Shown: positions 11,060 through 22,440 of the stretch, piece by piece | Layout of the letters: every line of letters begins with the position of its first letter | Numbering within the stretch: position 1 is the first letter of the stretch | Source of the DNA: Allolobophora icterica | Lineage: Eukaryota > Annelida > Clitellata > Crassiclitellata > Lumbricidae | Length of the DNA: 64,000 nucleotides | Direction: 5' to 3' | NCBI GenBank assembly: GCA_963556255.1 | Contig: OY744617.1 | Location: 22,920,668-22,984,667, forward strand | Notes under the pieces: model-generated | Seen by the model: the letters and a program-made list of their open reading frames with translations, nothing else | Databases searched by the model: none | Told to the model about the DNA's origin: nothing | Position numbers and translations under genes: made by a program

Positions 11060-12162
11060 AAAAGAACTTGTTGCGATAGTCACACTATGATAGATCGACT
11101 GAACATTCATGTTGGGGAAGAATATGTGGCTACAAGTCGACTGGGAATTCTTTCTTCAAAGAATTTGATTGGAGAAGCTACGACGAAGAATTGGCGAATC
11201 TACACAAGATGGAAGCCGATGGAGACCTACATTGATCACTCATACAAGAGCCAAGAGAGGCAACTTCTACTACGAAAGGTCAGAATGCGCAAACGTAAAA
11301 GTAGATTATCATTTAGTAAAGATGCTGATTAGGTAAGATTCTAAAGAAACTTATACATGCTTTGTTCTCTCTGCTAAGGAGCAACAATGTTCAAAGCCGC
11401 TCCTTCAGAATTAAAGTCAGACATTCGGAGAAATGTTATAGCTCATTTGACTTACACACTCTAAGTGGGACACATATTTACTGTGACCGCTACTTCACTA
11501 GTCCAAATCTCATTGATTTCATGCTTTCAAAAGGCATCTACGTGCCAGTAACTGTCAAGAAGAATCGAATACCTGAAGTTATAACCAAATTATCATCAGA
11601 CAAAGAACTTCAGAAGCGAGGGAGAGGAGCAAGTCATGTCTCTGTAAGGCAAGGATAGCTATGGTCAAATAATTTGAAAACAAGCCATAGTAAAGTTGTG
11701 AGCCATCGTTGGCCAGAAACCGATAGACGATTATCGCCGATGGTCAAAGGACAAGGCACACATAAGGGTCAAACGTCCAGCAATCGTCCGTGAGTACAAG
11801 AAGATGGGTGGGGTTGATTTACGAAACCGAATTATTGCCTTGTACCGCATGGAAACACGGGCAAAGAAATGACAATATGTACAATTTTACACTTCAAAGA
11901 ACTTAGTTAAGTCTTGGATATTGTACTGAAAACATCAGATCATTATGCTCATGGCAAGAAAAGACATCCTGCAATTTCTGGGCTTCAAACTCAATGTGGA
12001 ACAGACATATTTAGCTGCAACAAATGTAACCGTGTCCTTAACCTTGCCATTGAGCCTAGCGAGTCGCAGACTGACAGCAAAGACCAACCGCTACGCGTAA
12101 ACATCGCTGCCTCAGCATCCTCTACACTGCACTTCTGCAGCGAAACATCTACGAAATACTGA
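11060..12162 (+). pseudogene. piggyBac transposase relic, copy 2 (C-terminal half)
   Basis: The clear part at 11440-11655 reads GTHIYCDRYFTSPNLIDFML then SKGIYVPVTVKKNRIPEVI, holding the second catalytic Asp in CDRYFTS. A shifted frame near 11790-11870 reads KKMGGVDL and NRIIALYRMETRAKK, with the third Asp in GGVDL. Near 11950-12030 the cysteine-rich tail block CGTDIFSCNKCN appears. Several frameshifts and stops make it inactive. Confidence 0.85.
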
Positions 12163-13480
12163 CATGAAAAACGCCCCCTAAGACCTGATTGCAGTGTAAA
12201 GTACCACTTGCAAGGTTTTTTGTTCATGACAGCACAGTGTAATTGCTTCTTGAAGTTCCATAAAAAATTACATTTTACATCTATAGTAGACAGAACACCA
12301 GTATTGTCTAATGTATTTGCAAATCTCCTAGTTAAAAGCAATGAGTTTTTGATTTTATTCTAGTACTCTTAAATGTTTTAAACTCTCTACTGAGTTTGCA
12401 TGCTTTGTTTGCATTAATTAACTGCATTTTTCAAGTTTGTTAAATTTTTGCTATGAACTTTGATTTGGCAACTCATAAAATGTAGAAATTCAGTATTATC
12501 TTCTAGAAAGAGTAATATTATTCATTACACTTGGGCCGTTTTCTTTCATGTGTCTGTACTTGAGCATACTTGATTGTCCATTTTATAATGGACAGATGGT
12601 ACAGAGAACAGTTTTTCATTTTAATGGACATCAAATATTTGGTACATGGGATTCCACGGCATTTCTAACAGCCCTTGAAAGGTCAAGAAAAAATATTGGA
12701 ATTTTAAATTGTTAATAATTTCTGTTATATAGCTATGGGTTCTAGTACAAGATTCCAAAAGGATTTTGTTTTTGGGCTTAGAGTTTTATGTCGACTTTGC
12801 TTCAAACTGGCAACTTCGGTCTTTCTGCCCATTTTTAAATGCTAAATTTGTAATGTAAATCCAGTGTGAAATATTTTTGGCTGGATATCATAACCATGGT
12901 GAGGGTAAGTGATAAATACTATGTGATCACAAATTCACCACGCCACGTGTCTGGATTTGCTCGAGCAAAACATGACTTGTAATCTGTAACATTCTGGAGC
13001 TTCTAATTTTATTCTTTGGCATTTCTTGTTGTTAAAGTGTTAATCTAACTGCTCCATAGCTCATCCTCTGATCTTGGGGTTTTATCATCTCGATATCTTC
13101 TCTTCAAGGAATGTGATTTTGAATGTGAATATGAAGACCATATGGCATACTTCGATTTGCTTAGACGCAGTCATCGATTTGCGCCTTGCAAGTTACGATA
13201 ATGGCACCTTAGAAGTTTGCAGATTAAATTAGGTTACAAGAAATCTTAGAAGTCAAACTGAAAGTCAGTGACATAATCACTTACTCTGAAGACGTGGTGA
13301 TGGTGTTCAACCGCCACAACAATTCACACAGTCAGCGACAGGCCTTTGATACTGTTCCCACTTTCTCTTGTGTAAAATCTGAGCAACTCGTGCAAGTCTT
13401 TTAAGTTTTGTGAAAACCTGAAAGACAGAAATGATGCTATATTTCAGATATCTTCATTTCTTTTACCTATGACATCTTTT
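12163..13480. other. AT-rich, nothing recognised
   Basis: A 30-bp word at 13138-13168 (CATATGGCATACTTCGATTTG) recurs inverted at 23282-23305. I see nothing else. Confidence 0.4.
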
Positions 13481-13489
13481 TGCATGATC

Positions 13490-13745
13490 AGATCAAGATA
13501 ATTTTATGAAATAACATTGAGGTTGTATGCATTTCAGAAGTTTCATAATATTATGAAACCTCAAGATTATAGAACATTATAATCAAGATTAGATCACGAT
13601 AATATTGGATTAAGACAGTTAAGACCAGGATTTTGATCGTCAAGATTACATTATGACTAGATCTAAATAGTATCAAGGCAAAATCAGGATTGGATTAGAG
13701 TAAGAGCAAGATTAAAAGAAATCATGTCAATATTAGATTAGTGAG
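13490..13745. repeat. Degenerate ATCAAGATTA minisatellite
   Basis: Irregular repeats of ATCAAGATTA, GATCACGAT and ATTAGATTA run through this stretch. Confidence 0.6.
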
Positions 13746-13800
13746 TTGCAAAAGGTGAATCGCAAGCTCAGACCTGAAAGACAAATAAAGAACCGACAGA

Positions 13801-14186
13801 ATGCTGTCAGACTACAGTTCCTCACTTTACTTTGGCCTACCTTCTAGTCATCTGGCATGCCTCAATCGAATGCAATGCTCTGCAGCACGCCTTATTGGGA
13901 AAATACCAAAATTTGGTCAGGTCTCTGATTATATGCTAGAGGTCCTACGCTGGCTCCCTGTCAGCCAGCGTATAGTATACATGGTCCTCTCCTGGTCTGG
14001 CTGTGCCAGCCCAGCTGGCACAGCCAGACCAGGACCCTGCACTCTTTGAGGAAGGCGGTGCTTATAGTGCCTTTTGCCCACACTGCCACAGTACAGAATT
14101 GTTCTTTTTCAGTGGTGGACCTGACGGCATGGAAAGGGCCCCTCTGGAGCTCTGCTCCCCAGACCTCCCTCTGATACGTTCTACAC
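13801..14186 (+). mobile_element. L2/CR1-like RT fragment, 5' of a hAT insertion
   Basis: The frame reads YSSSLYFGLPSSHLACLNRM then QCSAARLIGKIPKFGQ and LRWLPVSQRIVYMVLSW, the thumb region of L2/CR1 reverse transcriptases. The element is broken by the hAT MITE at 14187-14478; its tail resumes at 14487. Confidence 0.85.
13989..14035. repeat. Perfect 21-bp hairpin in the L2 fragment
   Basis: TCCTGGTCTGGCTGTGCCAG (13990-14009) and its exact reverse complement (14015-14034) flank five bases, the outer pair of which also matches. It disrupts the RT frame. Confidence 0.9.
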
Positions 14187-14478
14187 CAGCGGTTCTTAAA
14201 GCAGTGGTCTGCGGACCGGCGCCAGTCTGCGGAGCTCTGGTCACTGGTCCCTGAAACAGTCCTTAAAAATTCATAATTTTTCAAGTTATTCGCGAAAATG
14301 TATAATAAACGGTTTAAACTGGCAACAGTAACAACAATATAGTTGTTATAAACAGTGACAATGATATGAAATCTAATTTTTAATATAACATGTAAGCTGA
14401 TGTTGAAAAGCACTGGTCCACGAAATGGCTGGTAACGTAATTACCGGTCTGCAGCATCCACAAGTTTAAGAAGCACTG
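14187..14478. mobile_element. hAT (Charlie-type) MITE, 292 bp, TSD TTCTACAC
   Basis: The ends CAGCGGTTCTTAAA and (reverse complement) CAGTGCTTCTTAAA match at 12 of 14 positions. The perfect 8-bp duplication TTCTACAC is at 14179-14186 and 14479-14486. There is no coding capacity. Confidence 0.9.
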
Positions 14479-14486
14479 TTCTACAC

Positions 14487-14565
14487 GACTGCTGAAGTCA
14501 GGAGCAGTCTGAGTAGCCCCCCTTGAAGAGGTGCTATATAAATACTTGACTGAATGAATAAATGA
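14487..14565 (+). mobile_element. 3' tail of the interrupted L2-like element
   Basis: CCTTGAAGAGGTGCTATATAAATA followed by GAATGAATAAATGAAAG is the standard tail of these retroposons and continues the element broken at 14186. Confidence 0.75.
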
Positions 14566-15795
14566 AAGAATGCATTAAATAGGCAGATAAATTCCAAAGC
14601 ATAATGCCTAGCTTAATTCATTGCACTCACTTTCCCAATGGGGACCAGAAAATGTTCAAGCGTGGGCTCAGTGAAAGAACATGACTGTCCGATAACAGAA
14701 AATCAGAGGCACTGACCATGTCAGCATGCCCACATGGAGCCCATACAGGACCTAGGAGCTCATATGGGATCGATACAGAGCCCATATGGGTCCTAGTTAA
14801 TGCCCATAGAAATGCTGGCATTCAAACATGAAATGCAGTGGTAGTCACCAAAACGAAAGTGGGCGACGGAGGTACTCCGCCTCAAAGAGGTCACATTCCC
14901 TGGACAAACAGCTATGACACACAAAAAAAGAGCACACTCTACCGCTAGTATAGTCATTCAGAGGGGTTTTAATTGAAGAACAAGCAACGATCAGGAATCG
15001 TTTAGATGCAGAGTTGCAAAACTCTCACAGAACATAAGCTACAAGATCTAAGTCACTTCTTTGCAACCTTTACTTTTGCTTCGATCTTTGAACAAAGTTC
15101 AGCCAACTCGACCTGCATACTGCCGACCAACGAATTCACCTCCGATAAACAACTTAGCCCAACCAACAAATGAACCCTAGGTACATTCCAAAAACAACGT
15201 AATGAAAGCAAATGCAATATAAGGGTAACACAAATAACAGATGAAGCACATAACTAATCACCACCGCACAAGAACCACACATAACTTATTGGTACTTAGG
15301 TCCTTTCAGGTGCCCAAATTGTGCCCATCTTAGCATTCATAGTGTAAGATGATTTATGTATAACTTGTACTGTCAGTGTTCTGATGGACCAATACACTGG
15401 TGGTTAAGTCAGCACCACAATGTTAGTACTAAAGCACGCAACTGATTCCCACCATGTAACATGAAGATGTAGACTCAACTTCTCAACGTATGTAAACGGA
15501 GTCACATAGTCACGACGTCTTGTCTCTTCCCAGAACTTATTCACATCAGATGTTTGCGATCTTTTTCATCAATGCTGTGTCCGTGGAGTTTCAACTGAAA
15601 ATTCAAATCGAAAGTTAAATGTTGAAGCGAAAAATGGAAATTTCAGCAGAAATAGAGATGGATGCTAAAATCCTTAAATGAAAATTATATATATTTAACA
15701 TCAAAAATCAGTTTTAAAAGTTAGCAAAACACTAGAATATAACAAAAAATCCACACATCTGTCTTCTATAAACTTTGGATGATGTAAACATGACC
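14566..15795. other. Nothing recognised
   Basis: I see no gene or repeat structure. A cluster of imperfect CCCATATGG/CCTAG words at 14720-14800 is the only pattern. Confidence 0.4.
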
Positions 15796-15799
15796 AGTA

Positions 15800-16010
15800 A
15801 TTACATTACCTTTACCTTATCCTACCTTACCTTACCTTGATATCTTACCATGCCCTACACGTTAGTGAATTACTATGCTTTGGACGAACAACCAGATCAT
15901 AGCGCCTTACCATTACCTTAACCTGACCTTTCCTCTGCTTTACTTTACCTTACTATGACACATTACCAATACCTTACCTCTCCTTTACTTTACCTTGCTC
16001 TACCATACAT
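15800..16010. repeat. Degenerate (CTTAC)n stretch
   Basis: Repeated TACCTTACC-type words, interrupted. Confidence 0.7.
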
Positions 16011-16239
16011 CTGTAACATTTTGTAATGAATGTGACGAAAACATGCAGAGATGGCTGCCATTTCCTGTTCGATGAACTGCTGAGAGAGGAATTGGTCATC
16101 GTGGAAGTAAGCCTTAGCAACAGAGAGCACGGGCTTTTGCCTTGCATTAAAATAACTTACTTACAGACAAACAGACATAAAATAGTCAAAGCTTCTAAAG
16201 TAAACAATTTGTAATAAAGTCCTTACGTGCAAACTAGTC

Positions 16240-16440
16240 TTCAAGTACAAAATCAACAAGAACAATGATAAATTTTAACTAAAAAAAACTGGATCTTTGT
16301 TTATTCTTTAAAACATAATATTCTTTATCACAAACGGAATCACTATCTAGAGACAAATCCACAAATCTGAAACATAACCGACTATGCAAACTTCTGTGCA
16401 AATTTATTTAAATTCTGCCACCATGGGGTACTTGATTTAA
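16240..16440. repeat. Diverged direct repeat, copy 1 (partner 17530-17715)
   Basis: It shares AAGAACAATGATA, TTTGTTTATT, ATTCTTTATCACAAA and CTATGCAAACTT in the same order with 17530-17715. Family unknown. Confidence 0.7.
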
Positions 16441-17126
16441 GAAATTCACACTTTCTTCATATCTCTTGCCTCAGCTATCACAGAATCTTGAAGTGTTTAA
16501 TTCTAATTTCAAGACAGATCAGAGATTCACAGCACAAACTATCATTCCATATCCAGAATCGATCAGGCAGCTATGTTACAAAAGTTGACAATCTATCATA
16601 GTTTCACTACACTAAATGGATTTAAATTATTATCAGAAGAAAGGAGGCAGGTAAGTACTTACAGGATTTCTCAGATAAAACTTTGTAGTAGTCATGGTAG
16701 ATATGCAGCTGGCTTTCATGTTTCAGCATCAAAGATGGTTTATAATGTGTCATGGGCAACCACCATTCCTGATGTTACCGAGAGCGAGGAGGCCTGAAAC
16801 ATTTGCAAATTATTCATAAAAAACACAATCCAAATAATCCTTCAAACCCCAACTGATATACGGTAAGCGTATTCATTAAAATAGTCAATTAGTCAGTTAA
16901 ACCTTGGCAGATTTCATAAACACGTCAAACTATCAAAAACTAGACACTGTCAGACCTTTGCAGTTTACACATTATACAAAACATCAATCCTAGCATCAGC
17001 GACAGCAGAAGGAAGCCACAAGAATAAAAAAAATTACCAAGGCAATGACTATGTATACGTTTACATGAAATTATTTCTATATATGTGTATAAATATATGT
17101 ACAATTTGTACATATATATGAGTGTA

Positions 17127-17129
<3 letters not shown>

Positions 17130-17213
<84 letters not shown>
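17130..17213. repeat. (TA)n microsatellite
   Basis: About 42 uninterrupted AT repeats at the 3' end of a minus-strand retroposon tail. Confidence 0.98.
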
Positions 17214-17214
<1 letters not shown>

Positions 17215-17500
17215 TTACAGTAGTTTGATATAGCGCGACTTCAAGATTAACTACTCAGGAGCGCTCCCAGCCCAACCCCAATCAAACAGGAGTCTTAAGG
17301 CCAGAGAGAAGTAGGGCAGAGTGACTCACGGTATTAGACGCAATGTCACACGGAGCCCATATCACGTCACAGGGCTTGCCACAGAAAGCACGGCGCTGCC
17401 ATAAAACAGTCCGTGCACGAGGGACAAGGAGCTCTGCCCACACCATCATCGGACTGCTGACAGATTGCTGGACATAACAGTGAACAACCCATATCATTCA
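17214..17500 (-). mobile_element. L2-like retroposon tail, minus strand
   Basis: The minus strand ends GGGCTGGGAGCGCTCCTGAG then GCGCTATATCAAACTACTGTAATG and runs into (AT)n. Upstream the frame shows a degraded R-FCVAGP-type RT C-terminus. It pairs in type with 18370-18690. Confidence 0.7.
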
Positions 17501-17529
17501 TCATTCAAGCACTGTAGCAAAACAGTAAG

Positions 17530-17715
17530 AAATCCACAAGAACAATGATATATTTTAGCCAAAATAACTACGGGTTTTGTTTATTATTTAAAATATAAAA
17601 TTCTTTATCACAAATCCTACAGCAAAATTCACAAATCTTATAAACAACCTGCTATGCAAACTTGTCTGCAAATTTGTTTCCAATTTTGCCATCGTCGACA
17701 TGCTTCAGTGAAAGG
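17530..17715. repeat. Diverged direct repeat, copy 2
   Basis: Partner of 16240-16440. Confidence 0.7.
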
Positions 17716-18029
17716 CTTATTTACCCGGAACAAAAAGCAGATACGTTTTTTTTAGCAAAATGAATTTTAGACTCTGAAAATACAAGTACAAGTGTATCTG
17801 GAAGTAGATGTAAATCCTGTTAGCACTTATCAAAGGCACTGAAATATTAAAAGGTGCAACTAAAGGTAGGCTGAAACCGTTTCTTGACCTGTCTCTGCAG
17901 CAGAATCTGATTTTCAGTGAATATTTCAGCAAAGTACACGTTGCAAAAGCTGGCCGCAAGCATTGGTTTAAAAACAAAAGAATTACTGAAAACGTCTAGT
18001 ATTCTTACTTTCACAGTTCAATGGCGTTT

Positions 18030-18175
18030 GCCTCCGAAGATGGATGGACATGATTCAGCAGGACCTCGGGCTTCTCGGCTTGAAAAAGGAAGACACCAGA
18101 GATCGAGCGGGATGGAGACAGAAGATCCGAGTGGCTGACACCTCCCCAGCGAGGGACTAATCCCAGCCTGAAGGT
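18030..18175 (+). mobile_element. Non-LTR RT C-terminal tail
   Basis: The frame reads WMDMIQQDLGLLGLKKEDTR then DRAGWRQKIRVADTSPARD and a stop, the typical last residues of one group of non-LTR endonuclease/RT proteins. Confidence 0.75.
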
Positions 18176-18369
18176 AAAGAGAGGAAGGTGTTTGCTCATG
18201 CATCTCTGACTATCACCAGGAGATGTTGAAGGATTCAGAGATGTTGATATTTTGGTCACACATTTACAACTAGAAAATAAACAAACACCACTGTCAATTT
18301 CAAGTTTGTTATCTTATTTTACTAGATTTTTACCAATAGAAACATAAAGAAAATTAACTGCTGCTAACA

Positions 18370-18690
18370 AATTGTGGGAGCTCTGCTGCCCCACTTCACA
18401 TTCTCAGCGTCGTAGCTCTCCTCACTCAGCTGTCCAGGATGAGCTCATAGTTCCCCGAGCGTGGACAGCCATGCGCAGCGCCGTGCCTTCTCTGTGGCTG
18501 GCCCCGTGACCTGAAATGGGCTACCTACCATATGCTGTCAAATATCGACTTGTCCTCTTGCCTCGTTTCTCACTATCCTTAAAACTGTCTTGTTCAACCG
18601 TGGTTGGGCTGGGAACGCTCCTGAGCAGGCGTCCTTGAAGGGGCGCTATAGATATAAAACTGCTGTAATAATAATAATAATTAATACTTA
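18370..18690 (+). mobile_element. L2-like RT C-terminus and 3' end
   Basis: Broken frames read RAFSVAGPVT, NGLP, and LASFLTILKTVLFNRGWAGN, followed by GGGGCGCTATAGATATAAAA and (ATA)n. 5'-truncated. Confidence 0.8.
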
Positions 18691-18959
18691 ATACAAAGCT
18701 TCACCAGCCTTACCAATTTCAACTTCATCACCTCCAATGGGCAATTGTATAGACCTATTATGTAAAAAAGAGCAAAATAAGTCTAACAAGAATTACAATT
18801 TACAATAATATTTTCTTAATTCTGTTCTAAAAGTTTTCAGGTCAACAGTTTGAAAGCAATGATTCCAAATTCTACAGAAATGATCAATACTGACACTCTC
18901 TGTGAAGATGTGATTGGACAGTGGACACTGCCAGTTAAGAGTTCAGTAGTCATGGTTCA

Positions 18960-19945
18960 GTGATTTGAAGGTGTTTGTCAGACTGTCCATCTGATTGGGG
19001 AGTCCATTCATTCGGCAGTCCATCCGACCGTTAGTCTGTCCATCCGACCATCAATCCGTTCGTCCCATCATCAGCCCATCCTAGTTGACCATCTATCTGT
19101 TCGTCCGACCATCCATCAAACCGTTCACCTGACTGGGAGTCCATTTGTCAGGCCATCCATCTGACCGTCAGTCTGCTCTAGTTGACCATCAGTTTGTCCA
19201 GCATGCTAACCGATTTGGCATGCAAAATTAGTAGCTTTGCGTTAAACGGAACAGCACGTTATCCAGGAGTACACGTTAACAAGTCCACACTGTATAATCA
19301 AATTCCATTGGACAGTACCAGTCCAGATCCAAGAGGTCACAACGATCAGGACTACTGGCTAAAGAAGAAAGCAATCTGAAATAATGGTGTTACATGGCAT
19401 ACCATTCCTCAAAGTTGAGTAATACCACTAAACTTTACACTTCCTTGATAATTCCTCAACCATCAAACACAATCAAATGATAAATATTGCATTACTTACT
19501 TTCTAGTCCGGACCTAGGATCGTTCAATCAAGTGTTGTCGGAGACGGAGGACAGGAGGAGATGGAGGAAACTTGTCCATGAAGCGACCAACCCTCGGACT
19601 GAGGAAGGTTGAAGACAAGACAAGACAAGTCCGGACCTAATAGCTCTCCTAGAGACATTGCAAGTTTCAGAGGAAAGCAGACGTGTCCTGTTCATCATCT
19701 CTAAACAAGGAAAACAAGCAGCATTTATTATTCAGTTACAGCTATTTCTAAAACAGGTTTTTACATTCAGTAATACTACCACAATTGGAGGTTACCGCTT
19801 TAAACCTTACATATAAGCTTCTTCTTTGTTCTACTTCACCGCTGAGTTATCTATAGCTTTCTGGGGCACAATTTTTAACACACTAGCCTGATTTTACCAG
19901 TTCCAAGACTAACAAATTTGCACTTTCCCTAGATTGCACCACTGC
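18960..19945 (-). repeat. Right arm of the large inverted duplication
   Basis: The reverse complement matches 584-1480 in order, including the exon-like block and the minisatellite (19000-19200). It carries an extra 111-bp retroposon insertion at 19517-19627. Confidence 0.85.
19517..19627 (+). mobile_element. 111-bp retroposon tail with 12-bp TSD
   Basis: AGTCCGGACCTA occurs at 19505-19516 and 19628-19639. The insert reads TEDRRRWRKLVHEATNPRTE then EG-stop, an RT C-terminus, and ends in (ACAAG)n. The empty site is readable in the other arm at about 870. Confidence 0.85.
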
Positions 19946-20499
19946 AGGAGAACGTTTCACTTAAAATATGTATGTATATATGTATCTGGCTACTTGTAAA
20001 CCACCTTTAAAGAACCTCACAACTTCACAAGGGTCCCTAAACTTGTCTCCTAACTCTGTGGTTTATTATTCACAAACAGGGCACATTCGTTAGTCAGCTT
20101 GATTATATATGGTAGATGAGACTACAGATTACATACTTAAAGACATTTTTAAATAAGTCCAAACCTTCTATAAACTTCATTTCTGTGCAAATTATCCTCA
20201 TGACATCTCAGATTTAATTTAATATAACACATCATACTAACCCATTGAAGAAGCGCCGCCTCCTTCCCAGCGTTCAGCATCTTTTTGCACCACATCTGCA
20301 TAAGAAAAGCATACAAATTTACTCGAGCTGAAAGTGGAACTTGCATAGGTAAATTGTTTAGCGCTTCCCTGAAAAAAAATGTGTCTATATATTTTAGTGA
20401 ACACTTCACTAAGCAAATTCTAATACAATACCACATTTCAATTTTGCCTCGAGCAGAAAAAAAGCAGTCAAGACCTGCACAGGTTTATGGTTATCAGAG

Positions 20500-20640
20500 T
20501 ACAGAGTCCTCGACTTGACCTCCCCGGACTCTGACCTGGCACCGGAACGGATAAGGCGGACATGGCTATTGCGGACTTGATTTGATATAGCGCCGGTGTG
20601 TGGCGCTGAGAAATTTCGGAGAATTACATTACATTACATT
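20500..20640 (+). mobile_element. Retroposon tail with (TTACA)n end
   Basis: GATATAGCGCCGGTGTGTGG then CGCTGAGAAATTTCGGAG and (TTACA)n. A related copy is at 21270-21435. Confidence 0.65.
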
Positions 20641-21265
20641 ACACAGCATACGAATGCAAACATCCCAAATATTCATTACGAAAACTTGACCTCTAAATAC
20701 AAATAAAATAGATAAATAAATAAGTGATATGAAGCTTTAAACCCAATATAGAATTATATGTAAAGTAAGACAAGATAAAAAAAAGTCTTTATGAATATAC
20801 ATCTCACGAAGCAAATTTCGCCACATATAAATGAAGGATGGGCATTAGCTTCAGCCATTTTTCGAGCATATTAGTATATGCGTAGTTATTTTTTGTCTAG
20901 ACGTTATACAAATGCTCTGAACGAACGAACGAATAAACGGGTCTGAGTTTTTCCTACTTACATACCTCGATGACCAAAACTCCTAAGTTAACTCACCCAA
21001 ACTCCTATTTTAAAATCAAATATTTGCCATAGCCACACACTGCCACAGCCATATGGTGCGTGAGCAAAATTTAAACGGACCAATGAGAGTACGCCGAAAG
21101 ATATCGAATATTATCAAGATATATCCGAAACAGCTGATCCCCGATATTATAGTTAGGGCCTATACATGTCAAATATTGAATAGTTTAAAACAAAACTCGT
21201 TTACTCAGTTATTTATTCATAATTTATTTATTCATACAGACTATTGATATCGACCTCAATCTAGC
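20641..21265. other. Nothing recognised
   Basis: AT-rich. A short GAACGAACGAAC run lies at about 20920. Confidence 0.4.
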
Positions 21266-21269
21266 CGCT

Positions 21270-21435
21270 TCTCTACAATCCTCGGATTGACCGCCCCGGA
21301 TTCTGACTTGGCACCGGAATGAACAAGGCTAGCCTAATGCGGACATGATCACGGCCTTGGCGTGACTCGGTGTTAAGCTGGTCTCTCTGACGCGGCTTTT
21401 GTGTGGCGCTGAGAAATTTCGAAGATTTACATTTA
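21270..21435 (+). mobile_element. Related retroposon tail, copy 2
   Basis: It shares CGCCCCGGATTCTGACYTGG, GGCACCGGAA and TGTGGCGCTGAGAAATTTCG with 20500-20640. A hAT element has inserted in its tail at 21444. Confidence 0.65.
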
Positions 21436-21443
21436 CATCTAGG

Positions 21444-22155
21444 CACTGGCGTAAACTTGTCAAAAATATTGGTGGGGCAAAATATTGGTGGGGCAAAATA
21501 TTGGTGGGGCATGGGGTCTGGACCAGATGAAACGTTGTTTGTTGTTGCTTTTTCGGTTTTTTGGTTTTGTGGTTTTTGTTGCTTTTAGTTGTTTTTAAGT
21601 TTTAAGTTTTTCTGATTTCGGATCATAAAAATCATGATAAATGACATGAACAAGAGCTCCAACTCAGTAAATTCAGTTGCGATTTCCGAAAATTTAAAAT
21701 AATTTAATCAATGCTATTAAAATAACTTCTACAAAAATAAGAAATTTATTTTTTTAGACAAAAACAAATTTTGTGGTTTTCTTTTTGTTGTTGTTTAAAG
21801 CAAAATCCGAAAAAGCTTTTTCACCTCTGGTCTGGACAGTCAGCAAAGGCTTCCGGTGTTCCTGTGTTACGTTAATGCGTATGAAATGGGTGTTTTGTTT
21901 ACATGTAAATTTGTTTCACATTGAAGATATTGAAGATAAAAATAAATCTTTGTTTCCATTATGGATTTCTGATAGTATTTCAGTTCTGTGCCTCTGTTTT
22001 TCTGTTTCTGAAGAAATTTGTCTGCATTGAAACATAATATTTTAATATTTGACGAAATTCTCCTCTCGATTTTTCGGGGGCATTGCCCCGGCTCCTCAAT
22101 TATTGGGGGGGGGGGGGCACGTGCCCCGGCTGACCCCCCAGAGTCTACGCCTATG
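21444..22155. mobile_element. hAT-like element, 712 bp, TSD CATCTAGG
   Basis: Ends CACTGGCGTAAAC and (reverse complement) CATAGGCGTAGAC. Perfect 8-bp duplication CATCTAGG at 21436-21443 and 22156-22163. Three tandem AAAATATTGGTGGGGC units lie at the left end and a G-run (22106-22119) near the right. No transposase seen. Confidence 0.85.
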
Positions 22156-22339
22156 CATCTAGGCATGGACCAATTATGAATACGACTGGAAACAAGGAAT
22201 AACCAAATATAATAGAATATCCACAGATAATTTGTCACAACTTCAATACATAGGTCTATTCACCTATATAAATTCTAGAGATTAGAGTGCCGTATATTCG
22301 TAGACAGTCGATAAGATCGAAGCAACGATTCAGAAGCAC

Positions 22340-22440
22340 TTGGGTCGGTACGCAGTGGCTTGAGGTGGATTCGAACCTGCAACCCTCCGGTTACAAGGCA
22401 CCGACTTACACCACTACACCACCGCGTCCCCCGACTTACC
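22340..22440 (-). mobile_element. tRNA-derived SINE head
   Basis: The minus strand has an A-box (GGTGGTGTAGTGGTGTAAG), a CTTGTAA anticodon-like loop and a perfect B-box GGTTCGAATCC. The segment GATTCAGAAGCACT next to it recurs at 32793-32806. It is tRNA-like but does not fold as a full tRNA. Confidence 0.75.

Noticed and set aside
22355..22440. Genuine tRNA gene
   Set aside because: A- and B-boxes are good but the anticodon and acceptor stems do not pair; a SINE head fits better.
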